Shown: one piece after another, positions 1 to 6,638 of the stretch
Position numbering within the stretch: the stretch's first letter is position 1
Layout of the letters: every line of letters begins with the position of its first letter
Assembly: GCA_002436205.1 (NCBI GenBank)
Contig: DJKT01000033.1
Coordinates: 1 to 11,331, forward strand
Origin: Candidatus Peribacter sp. UBA6535
GTDB taxonomy: Bacteria > Patescibacteriota > Gracilibacteria > Peribacterales > Peribacteraceae
Reading direction: 5' to 3'
Length of the DNA stretch: 11,331 nt
Position numbers and translations under genes: made by a program
Notes under the pieces: generated by a model
The model's input: only the letters and a program-made list of their open reading frames with translations
Database searches by the model: none
What the model was told of the DNA's origin: nothing

Positions 1-27
1 ATGCGTTTCAGAGTTGAAGACGGGCAT
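1..27 (-). CDS. Possible 5' end of a gene leaving the window (partial)
   Basis: On the minus strand an ATG at 27-25 opens nine codons (reading MPVFNSETH) to the window edge without a stop. A perfect AGGAGG lies at 41-36, eight bases upstream of this ATG, which is an ideal Shine-Dalgarno distance and the only strong one I see in the window. The product cannot be named from nine residues. Two competing readings exist on the plus strand: short open stretches ending in TAG at 49-51 and at 68-70 could instead be the tail of a plus-strand gene. The ribosome binding site favours the minus-strand reading, but the overlap means this is uncertain. Confidence 0.4.
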
Positions 28-35
28 GGGGATTT

Positions 36-41
36 CCTCCT
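36..41 (-). promoter_or_regulatory. Strong Shine-Dalgarno site AGGAGG
   Basis: CCTCCT on the plus strand reads AGGAGG on the minus strand, eight bases before the ATG at 27-25. It is notable because the other genes in the window start without a recognisable site. Confidence 0.45.
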
Positions 42-86
42 CATACGTTAGCGTGGAAGGTGAAAGCTAGATGTTCGAACAGCGTT

Positions 87-113
87 CCCGCCTATGCTTG
101 CGAGCTCCGGCGG
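87..113. repeat. GC-rich imperfect hairpin, possible dispersed intergenic element
   Basis: CCGCC at 88-92 pairs with GGCGG at 109-113. Inside, GCT at 96-98 pairs with AGC at 103-105 around a TGCG loop, with a three-base internal loop on each side (TAT and TCC). No T-tract follows on either strand, so it does not look like a classic intrinsic terminator. Its high GC against the rest of the spacer and its place between genes fit a REP-like dispersed element, which is an inference that a genome-wide search would settle. Confidence 0.45.
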
Positions 114-142
114 ACAGGCAGCACCGCCCACCCTAATTCCTG

Positions 143-155
143 TACTATACGAGGG
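143..155 (+). promoter_or_regulatory. -10 box of a leaderless promoter for the first GT-C-like gene
   Basis: TACTAT at 143-148 (4/6 to TATAAT, preceded by TG) ends six bases before the GTG at 155, so transcription starting seven bases after the box would begin on the start codon. The 15 bases from 136 to 150 recur exactly at 2113-2127 ahead of the second paralogue with the same spacing. No convincing -35 is visible at the usual distance. Confidence 0.5.
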
Positions 156-1915
156 TGAAACTCGACCGAAAGCATCTGCCCTATCTAGGATTTCTCATAG
201 CCTTCCTCGGCATCTTCTTTGTAGGGATGAATGTGAGTGACATTTTGGGTCATGACTACTTCTTTACATTCCCAAGGCTTCTTACAGGGAACTGGCATTT
301 TGCGCACCAAGGACTGCGTCCCTTTATGTACACACCACAACTTTGCGGAGGGCTACCTATATATGCCAATGCACAGGACATGTTCTACTCACTACCGCAA
401 TTTCTCAGTTTTGTGATGGATCCATGGAGAGCTGTGCTCCTCAGCCTGGGTATTACGATGATTGTCGGATACTTCGGATGGTACAAGGTCGGAATAGATA
501 TTCTCAAGCTACCGCTGTGTTGGTCACATGTATTGGCTCTGGTAGTTATTGCCAATGGATACTACTTCGTGCACATGCTTATTGGGCATATCGTCTACCA
601 CACTCTTCCCCTCATTGGATGGGGTCTTTGGTTGCTCTTTGATAAACGTGCAGATACAAAAAAGAGCCTGCTGCTGCGTGCGATCGCCTTTGCGATGCTC
701 ACAAGCATCATGCTGCATGGTGGTGGATATGTGGTCATTGTCATACTGCTGGGAACGATACTGGTGAGTATTCCATTCGATCTTCTTCTGTCTCGCAGCG
801 TTCGTATCCGCTGCATATGCCTCACAAAACGTCTAGCGCTCAGCGCCATACTCGTCCTCTGTCTTGCACTGAGTAAGTTGATCGCTGTGTATAGCTACAT
901 GCGATTTTTCCCAAGACACATTCCTTTTGATCGATTTCCCGAGGGTGCATCTACAATAGGTTTCTTCCTCAAATCATTCTGGGCCATCCCCCAAAGTACA
1001 CTGCTCTTTGAGAGTTCCGGTATACCGGACTGGGGTGCGGTTCACGAATACAGCATGTTCACATCTCCTATTGTTGCCATAGGACTATTGCTTGGCCTTA
1101 CACTGCTCTATGCGAAGAGGAAGGTTCTACTTGTACACTGGCGTCACACGCTTGCGGTGCTTGCGTACAGCACACTAGTAGGTGTGTTCTTTGTACAATT
1201 TACGCGTGGCTATGGGCTGCTGGTTACACCACTTGAGAATGCTCCGCTCTTTTCGTCGTGGTACGTGACGATGCGCTACATGTATATTCCAATTATTTTG
1301 CTGAGTGGAGTTGCTGTGTGGTCCATTGCGCAGTTCCTGCAAAAAAAATCTGCTCAATACAATCGTCGCTTTGCACTCGGTGCAATGGGTATCACAGCCA
1401 TCGCTGTAGCCTTTGCGTACGGGCCAATGCTTAAAGCAAAAGATTTTGGTTTCACGGTTCCGTATGATCAAATTCGAGAAAATATAACGTCGTCAAACTA
1501 TCGCACTCTCCACACAGAAACAGTGGCGAGTATTCCGGGTGTATCGGATCTACACGGTATTTTTAATAGCTCTACTGCGACCCCTTGTTATGAATCTACA
1601 TACTGGGGAAAAGGGGGCGTCGAACTAGAACCACTGTTTATCGGCACTGTCGAAGGTCTTTTCGAGGGGCAATTTAATATGTTTAACCCCGCATGCCTTG
1701 TGTATCCAGAAGCAAACGATTGTGAACCAGGGGACCGCATTGCCCTCGAAGATCATGCAAACCTCAAAGCATTCCAACGTGGACAACGTACAACATGGAA
1801 GATTTCTGGTCTGCAAAAATTTGGTACAGCAGTGAGTAGCATTACGGCGCTGTGTATGATTGGACATTTGGTTATCAGTAGAAAAAAGAAGTCCTCTCCG
1901 CATGAGGTTTTATGA
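155..1915 (+). CDS. YfhO-like GT-C membrane protein, paralogue 1
   Basis: This is a 586-residue polytopic membrane protein. The first membrane segment (about 9-31) is followed by an extracytoplasmic loop with GHD (Asp34), FPRLL, and a YTPQLCGG...NAQ stretch at 59-75. That matches the pattern of YfhO-type GT-C glycosyltransferases: an acidic residue after TM1, then a proline-rich GG-P-N-Q loop. Such enzymes move sugars from polyprenyl-phosphate donors outside the membrane. About ten further hydrophobic segments follow, then a soluble region (about 430-550) with Cys478, Cys513 and Cys523, a last segment (about 556-575) and a basic tail. It is the most divergent of the three paralogues: conserved His62, Glu69 and NPQS are Gln, Ile and NAQD here. 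The GTG start is set by the adjoining -10 box and by its match with the next paralogue; the stop is TGA. The family call is good, but substrate and activity are unknown. Confidence 0.7.
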   Translation: MKLDRKHLPYLGFLIAFLGIFFVGMNVSDILGHDYFFTFPRLLTGNWHFAHQGLRPFMYTPQLCGGLPIYANAQDMFYSLPQFLSFVMDPWRAVLLSLGITMIVGYFGWYKVGIDILKLPLCWSHVLALVVIANGYYFVHMLIGHIVYHTLPLIGWGLWLLFDKRADTKKSLLLRAIAFAMLTSIMLHGGGYVVIVILLGTILVSIPFDLLLSRSVRIRCICLTKRLALSAILVLCLALSKLIAVYSYMRFFPRHIPFDRFPEGASTIGFFLKSFWAIPQSTLLFESSGIPDWGAVHEYSMFTSPIVAIGLLLGLTLLYAKRKVLLVHWRHTLAVLAYSTLVGVFFVQFTRGYGLLVTPLENAPLFSSWYVTMRYMYIPIILLSGVAVWSIAQFLQKKSAQYNRRFALGAMGITAIAVAFAYGPMLKAKDFGFTVPYDQIRENITSSNYRTLHTETVASIPGVSDLHGIFNSSTATPCYESTYWGKGGVELEPLFIGTVEGLFEGQFNMFNPACLVYPEANDCEPGDRIALEDHANLKAFQRGQRTTWKISGLQKFGTAVSSITALCMIGHLVISRKKKSSPHEVL

Positions 1916-1939
1916 GAGATCGTCTGCCACTGTAGTGTG

Positions 1940-2006
1940 GACGAAGATCACCCCGCCTTACGATCTTCTTAGCGACGCAGTGCGAAGCTGCGCAGCAGAC
2001 TTCGTC
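1940..2006. repeat. Cluster of nested inverted repeats in the spacer between paralogues 1 and 2
   Basis: GAAGATC at 1943-1949 is inverted as GATCTTC at 1962-1968, a seven-base stem with a 12-base loop, 27 bases past the stop of paralogue 1. The larger arms GACGAAG (1940-1946) and CTTCGTC (2000-2006) could also pair. Between them is the ten-base palindrome GCTGCGCAGC at 1987-1996. Only TT follows the first stem, so it is at best a weak terminator. The structure could instead be a decayed repeat element or protein-binding sites. Confidence 0.45.
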
Positions 2007-2067
2007 AAGGAGCGCACGTTCTATGCACTCGTTATTGCTTCGTTCACATCAGTGGCAAAGATTTTTG

Positions 2068-2091
2068 GTTACTTTGTATCTACAAAGTAAC
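2068..2091. repeat. Perfect inverted repeat upstream of paralogue 2
   Basis: GTTACTTTGTA at 2068-2078 is exactly inverted at 2081-2091, leaving two bases in the centre (realistically ten pairs with an ATCT tetraloop). It ends 28 bases before the -10 box of the next gene, just upstream of where a -35 would lie. There is no T-tract on either strand, so I read it as a possible operator or repeat remnant rather than a terminator. No gene occupies 1916-2131: besides the repeats and promoter described I see nothing in it. Confidence 0.55.
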
Positions 2092-2119
2092 AAAGAGAAA
2101 TTACCCACAAAAATTCCTG

Positions 2120-2132
2120 TACTATACTTCTG
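2120..2132 (+). promoter_or_regulatory. -10 box of a leaderless promoter for paralogue 2
   Basis: TACTAT at 2120-2125 sits six bases before the GTG at 2132, the same geometry as at 143-155. The 15-base block around it is identical to that ahead of paralogue 1, while the six bases between box and start differ almost entirely. That pattern suggests the box itself is under selection or recently copied. No Shine-Dalgarno site is present. Confidence 0.5.
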
Positions 2133-3850
2133 TGAAACTCGACCGAAAACACCTGCCCTATCTTGGATTCCTGATTGCCTTCCTCGGCATCTTCTTTTGG
2201 GGACTTAATTACGGAAGTTTAATCGGCCATGACTACAACTACTTCTTTCCAAAACTTCTTGATGGAAACTGGCACTTTATGCGCCAAGGACTAGCCCCAT
2301 TCCTGTACACACCACACTACTGTGGAGGATTCCCGGAGTTTGGTAACCCGCAATCGATGTACTACTCGGTGCTACAGATTCTCAGTTTGAATATGGATCT
2401 GTGGATTGCAGCGCAAATCGTTATGGCGCTTTCGATGGTGATCGGCTACTGGGGTTGGTATCTGTTTGGAAGAGATATTCTCAAGTTGAAGTTCAACTGG
2501 GCGCATGTGTTTGCGCTCATCATCATCGCACATGGATTCTATCTGATGCATATGTTAGCCGGGCACATTATCTATCATACGATGCCACTCATCGGAATGC
2601 TGCTATGGTTACTATTTGAGAGGAGCCGTGATACGTGGAAGACACTGATTGTGAAAGCTGCGGCGTTTGGATTTATCACCGCAAATATTATTCACAGTGG
2701 AGGATTTATGGTGGGTGTTTTTGCCAGCGCTGCATTTGCAATCTTCTTGCCACTGGAATTGATCCTTCATAAAAACAAGATTGCTGATCGATGTCGCGTG
2801 CTGTTTTTGCGAATCGCTGCATGCGGTTTGTCCGCACTACTCCTGAATGGTGGAAAGCTCTTTGCCGTACAAAATGTGATGCGATTTTTCCCCCGAAACT
2901 TACCATTTGAAACTCTTGCAGAAGGCTCAAGTACGTTTGGATATATTTGGAATGCACTTTGGGCTTTTCCGCAGAGTGAAGGGCTGTTTGCAATATACGG
3001 AATCCCAGATTGGGGCGCACTCCACGAGTACAGCATGTACCTCTCGCCCGTTGTTGCCATCGGACTTGTGTGTGGAGTGTGGCAGATGACGAAACATCGA
3101 AAATTCAATATTCCTCTGACACTTATTGCGATTGCAATCGGTATCTTCTTTGTACAACTCATTCGCGGTCACGGCATTCTTGTTACTCCACTAGAAGGTC
3201 TCCCAATCTTTAAATCACTGCGGATGAATACACGATTTTTGTATCCGTTTTCTTTTGCATTGAGTGCTGCCGGTGTGTGGAGCTTGATGCATGTACTACA
3301 CGGTAAGACCCAACAAAAAATTGTTGCACTTGGTGCATGTGCACTTACATTGTTTATGTTTTTGATTGCGTACGTCCCGATGCTGAAGAATATCACCCCT
3401 CCAAGATCTCTGGATTACACTGAAGTGCAATATCAATTGCAGAAGAACGAAGGATTCTTGGAATTGGATGTAAACCACGTCATCGATATGCGCGGAGAGG
3501 GACAAGCAGAGTTTGTGCCACTGTTTGCAGGATCGTCACATGTATACTGCGAAGAGCCATTGCTGTGGGGGGATAAACCCCAGATGGAACCACTGAATGA
3601 AGGTGATGTGTATCTGGGATGGAATGACCGTTTGAATATGTATAACCCCGTGTGCTTTATTTACCCGGAGGCAAATGATTGTTCCCCCGGAGATCGTATA
3701 CAAGTTTCTGACATGGAGAACTTCAAGAATTTTGTCACAGGACAAAAGACGGAGTGGAACGTTCCCGTTATACAGAGGCTGCTTAATTGGATCAGTGTAA
3801 TAACGCTTATTGCTGCAGTAGCCATTCTCATGTTCAGGAAAAAGCTATAG
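2132..3850 (+). CDS. YfhO-like GT-C membrane protein, paralogue 2
   Basis: This 572-residue protein has the same plan as its neighbours. TM1 (about 9-31) is followed by GHD (Asp34), FFPKLLDG, and the loop YTPHYCGGFPE..NPQSMYYS (59-79), the clearest match in the window to the YfhO/GT-C acidic-loop signature. Multiple membrane segments follow. HEYSMYLSPVVAIG (298-311) and an R..YPFSFAL stretch (368-377) are shared with paralogue 3 in recognisable form. The soluble C-terminal part (about 425-545) carries Cys473, Cys508 and Cys517 in the block NPxCxxYPExNDCxPGDRI. One last segment and a short basic tail end the protein. The first 22 residues are identical to paralogue 1, which sets the GTG start. 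By family it should be a polyprenyl-phosphate-sugar-dependent glycosyltransferase; acceptor and sugar cannot be told. Confidence 0.72.
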   Translation: MKLDRKHLPYLGFLIAFLGIFFWGLNYGSLIGHDYNYFFPKLLDGNWHFMRQGLAPFLYTPHYCGGFPEFGNPQSMYYSVLQILSLNMDLWIAAQIVMALSMVIGYWGWYLFGRDILKLKFNWAHVFALIIIAHGFYLMHMLAGHIIYHTMPLIGMLLWLLFERSRDTWKTLIVKAAAFGFITANIIHSGGFMVGVFASAAFAIFLPLELILHKNKIADRCRVLFLRIAACGLSALLLNGGKLFAVQNVMRFFPRNLPFETLAEGSSTFGYIWNALWAFPQSEGLFAIYGIPDWGALHEYSMYLSPVVAIGLVCGVWQMTKHRKFNIPLTLIAIAIGIFFVQLIRGHGILVTPLEGLPIFKSLRMNTRFLYPFSFALSAAGVWSLMHVLHGKTQQKIVALGACALTLFMFLIAYVPMLKNITPPRSLDYTEVQYQLQKNEGFLELDVNHVIDMRGEGQAEFVPLFAGSSHVYCEEPLLWGDKPQMEPLNEGDVYLGWNDRLNMYNPVCFIYPEANDCSPGDRIQVSDMENFKNFVTGQKTEWNVPVIQRLLNWISVITLIAAVAILMFRKKL

Positions 3851-3859
3851 AGTGTTGCT

Positions 3860-5590
3860 ATGCGCTTAGAACGCTCTCACCTGCCGTACCTCGTACTTCT
3901 CGCTCTATTCCTCGTCGCGTTTTTCTGGGGGCTTTCTGCGGGAATACTGGGGCATGATTACTTCTACTTCTTCCCAAAACTTCTGGATGGGAAGTGGCAC
4001 TTTATGCGGCAAGGTCTTTCGATGTTCTATTACACCCCACACATGTGTGGGGGGTTCCCGGAGTACGCCAATCCGCAGTCAATGTACTACAGCTTGCAAC
4101 AGTTCCTCGTGCTGTTTTTGGATATGTGGCTTGCGGTGCGCTTAACGATTCTGATTTCGATGTGTTTAGCCTACGTTGGTTGGTATCGCGTTGGAAAGGA
4201 TTTGATAAAACTGAACATGCACTGGGCACATCTACTTGCGTTGATTATTACCGCACATGGTTATCACTTTATGCACATGATACCCGGACATATTGTGTTC
4301 CACAGTATGCCAATGATCGGCTGGCTTCTGTGGCTGCTGTTTGATCGGCGTGAACTAGACCGTAAAGGATTGATGCTCAAAGGTGCATGGTTTGCACTTG
4401 CTACAGCCTACATCCTCTACAGTGGCGGCTATATGGTTGCGGTAATGGCGCTGTTTGCAGTAATAGTACTACTTCCGTATGAATTGATACTGCATGCAGC
4501 AACGTTGAGTAGTCGATTGAAAATCCTGATAAAAAACATACTCGTCTGTGGAATTGGGGGGTTGCTTATTAATGCCAGTAAACTTGTGGCAACGTTTAGT
4601 TTCATCCGATACTTCCCGCGCGAAGTTCCATTTGAAAGACTGTGGGATGACACAAGTATCTTGGTGTACATATTCCGTGCGCTCTTTGCATTGCCACAGA
4701 ACAATGATTTGTATTGGGAATTTGGCATGGGCAAATGGGGAGCATTTCATGAGTACAGCTTCTTGGTATCGCCAGTAATATTGATTGGTCTTGGCCTTGG
4801 TGTGTATCTCCTCTGGAAAAAACGTTCTACTGTGCTGCGTCATAAAGTTCAGTTGATAGTGACAGCTGCTACTTCCCTTGTTCTTCTACTGCTTTTGATG
4901 CAATTGATGCAAGGCTACGGATGGATGGTCACGCCACTGGAAACATTGCCAATCTTTAGGGGGCTTCATGTAAATATGCGCTGGCTGTATGCGTTCTCGT
5001 TCTTGCCGATACTCACTTCCGTGTGGTGTTTGCAACAATGCTTTTCTCGATACTCACGAAGTTTTGTGATTGTGGGAGGAGTGATTACTATCGTCGCATT
5101 TGTAGGAGGATACTACGGTATACTGCATACAAATACTCTTCCGCGTACGCTTCCGTATGATGAGATCCTAGCGGCTCTGGAAACCCAAGAAGATTATTTG
5201 GACCTGGATGTTGAGGAGGCTTTTGATATGCGCGACATGGGGCACTCTGGTTTTATTCCACTGATATTTGGCGGTAACCACATCTACTGCAGCGAACCAA
5301 TGTTGCTTGGAACATCCAATCTTCCTGATACCATCCGCGTCGCAAAAATTATGAATGAGAGTGATGGCGTGCTAAATATCTACAATCCCGCCTGCATGGT
5401 GTATCCAAAAGAGAATGACTGTGAACCTGGTGATAGGATTCTTGTATCGGATAAGGAAAACGCAGAGCGTTTTCGTACAGGGCAAAAGACCACCTGGAAA
5501 ATGTCTGGCTTGCAACATATAAGCAACTGGATAAGTATCCTTACACTAATTGGTTGTGTAGTGATTATTGTTGTACGTAGGAAGAAATAG
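3860..5590 (+). CDS. YfhO-like GT-C membrane protein, paralogue 3
   Basis: This 576-residue protein starts with ATG nine bases after the TAG of paralogue 2, with no Shine-Dalgarno site. It is probably co-transcribed and translated by coupling. Its N-terminus is similar but not identical to the others (MRLERSHLPYL). GHD has Asp33, and the YTPHMCGGFPE..NPQSMYYS loop lies at 58-78. About eleven hydrophobic segments follow, with HEYSFLVSPV at 297-306. The extracytoplasmic C-terminal region holds Cys477, Cys512 and Cys521, then a final segment (about 556-572) and a VRRKK tail. It resembles paralogue 2 more than paralogue 1 in the catalytic loop. The role is inferred as glycan glycosylation at the outer face of the membrane, from family resemblance only. 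Confidence 0.72.
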   Translation: MRLERSHLPYLVLLALFLVAFFWGLSAGILGHDYFYFFPKLLDGKWHFMRQGLSMFYYTPHMCGGFPEYANPQSMYYSLQQFLVLFLDMWLAVRLTILISMCLAYVGWYRVGKDLIKLNMHWAHLLALIITAHGYHFMHMIPGHIVFHSMPMIGWLLWLLFDRRELDRKGLMLKGAWFALATAYILYSGGYMVAVMALFAVIVLLPYELILHAATLSSRLKILIKNILVCGIGGLLINASKLVATFSFIRYFPREVPFERLWDDTSILVYIFRALFALPQNNDLYWEFGMGKWGAFHEYSFLVSPVILIGLGLGVYLLWKKRSTVLRHKVQLIVTAATSLVLLLLLMQLMQGYGWMVTPLETLPIFRGLHVNMRWLYAFSFLPILTSVWCLQQCFSRYSRSFVIVGGVITIVAFVGGYYGILHTNTLPRTLPYDEILAALETQEDYLDLDVEEAFDMRDMGHSGFIPLIFGGNHIYCSEPMLLGTSNLPDTIRVAKIMNESDGVLNIYNPACMVYPKENDCEPGDRILVSDKENAERFRTGQKTTWKMSGLQHISNWISILTLIGCVVIIVVRRKK

Positions 5591-5591
5591 G

Positions 5592-6638
5592 TTATTCCAG
5601 ATATAATCTAGGATTCTTTTTAATACCGCTCACGCGTACTTCAAAGTGCACGTGGATTCCTGTTGCACCGTACACAAGGCCTGTATTTCCCATCCACGCT
5701 ATAGTTTGACCACGCTGTACACGATCTCCCTCTTTAACATACAACTCTTTATTGTGACCATAGAGCGTTACAAGTCCATTACCATGATCCACTTCGATCA
5801 CATTACCGTACCCACCATTCCATCCAGTCTTTGAACGAATAACGGTGCCATCTTCCGAAGCATAAATTGGGCCACCAAGTGAACCACCGTTTTTATCCTG
5901 CATATCGACAGCAAAGTGTCCTGCATGGAAGTGCTGTGTGTAGAAGCATGTCACACTACACGGTTTTTGCAGCACACCTGTAGTAGGAGTAGGTGTAAAC
6001 GGTGCTGTAGGCTTCTGCGCTACTTCTATAGGTTTGTCTGCAGGCTTTTGGGCAGGCTTTTGCTTCGAAGGCTCTTCATCAACCGTTGCAACCTGTACAT
6101 GCTTTTCAATAATTGGACGTCCACCCGGAATAATCAGTTGCTGACCCGCCATAATAAATTCACTCTTCAATTCATTCTGGCTAAGAACATCGCTCATAGA
6201 AATATCATAGAGCTGTGCGATACGACTGAGTGTCTGTCCGCGAGATACCGTATGCAATACTCCATCGACAGGAAGAATGAGAAGTTCGTCACCAGGGCGA
6301 ATAGGTTGGCCTGCTTGTAAGTTATTGGCCCAGCGAATCGTTTCGACAGATACTGGATACCACCGAGAAAGGCGTTCGAGGCTGTCTCCATCTTTGACGA
6401 TATGAATCGTACCTTTTGCATAGGCTCTTCTCGCCCCCTGACGCGTAAGTGGAGATGTTTTTTTGATAAATCCATCCTCCACTAACAAAAATTGCTGCAC
6501 AGCAAGGGAAGGATCTCTCGCAGCAAGTGCGGCCTTTGGAATATACGGCGGCATAAATGATCCCAACACAAATGTTACAACGCACGCAATGCGAACACGT
6601 TTTATAAGCCAGCGATGCGTGGGGGATATAGGGCTCAT
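5592..6638 (-). CDS. LysM-LysM-M23 cell-wall endopeptidase (NlpD/EnvC type)
   Basis: This 348-residue protein begins with a basic N-terminus and a hydrophobic export segment (about 15-39, possible cleavage near ALA-AR). Two LysM domains follow (about 77-122 and 128-171) for peptidoglycan binding. A Lys/Pro/Thr-rich linker (about 190-220) leads to a C-terminal M23 metallopeptidase domain. Its zinc ligands are visible as HFAVD (His241, Asp245) and HVH (His329, His331), with the accessory LYGH (His295), so the domain should be catalytically competent. This separates it from the degenerate NlpD/EnvC activators. Cys227 and Cys231 lie just before the first ligand and could form a disulfide. The expected role is cutting peptide crosslinks outside the cell, perhaps in daughter-cell separation. 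ATG overlaps the TGA of the carboxypeptidase gene by four bases, so translation is probably coupled. The stop lies one base from that of the convergent paralogue 3. Confidence 0.88.
   Translation of the reverse strand: MSPISPTHRWLIKRVRIACVVTFVLGSFMPPYIPKAALAARDPSLAVQQFLLVEDGFIKKTSPLTRQGARRAYAKGTIHIVKDGDSLERLSRWYPVSVETIRWANNLQAGQPIRPGDELLILPVDGVLHTVSRGQTLSRIAQLYDISMSDVLSQNELKSEFIMAGQQLIIPGGRPIIEKHVQVATVDEEPSKQKPAQKPADKPIEVAQKPTAPFTPTPTTGVLQKPCSVTCFYTQHFHAGHFAVDMQDKNGGSLGGPIYASEDGTVIRSKTGWNGGYGNVIEVDHGNGLVTLYGHNKELYVKEGDRVQRGQTIAWMGNTGLVYGATGIHVHFEVRVSGIKKNPRLYLE
5597..5621 (+). terminator. Weak candidate terminator for the GT-C array
   Basis: Seven bases past the TAG of paralogue 3, CCAGAT pairs with ATCT-A-GG (one bulged A) around an ATA loop (5597-5612), followed by ATTC and five Ts (5617-5621). 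It lies inside the antisense 3' end of the M23 gene, because the two genes leave no spacer. The stem is short and AT-rich, so termination here would be inefficient at best. Confidence 0.3.

Noticed and set aside
1943..1970. Intrinsic terminator after paralogue 1
   Set aside because: The seven-base stem has a 12-base loop and only two Ts follow, so it was listed as an inverted repeat.
1860..2090. 76-codon plus-strand frame spanning the end of paralogue 1 and the spacer
   Set aside because: It overlaps the real gene in another frame and its tail is built from the 2068-2091 inverted repeat; no ribosome site or family resemblance.
2767..3162. 131-codon minus-strand open frame inside paralogue 2
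   Set aside because: It lies wholly antisense to a conserved membrane-protein gene, and its sequence shows no domain features.
3846..3859. TATAGA as a separate leaderless promoter for paralogue 3
   Set aside because: It overlaps the stop of paralogue 2, matches weakly and lacks a -35; co-transcription explains the gene better.
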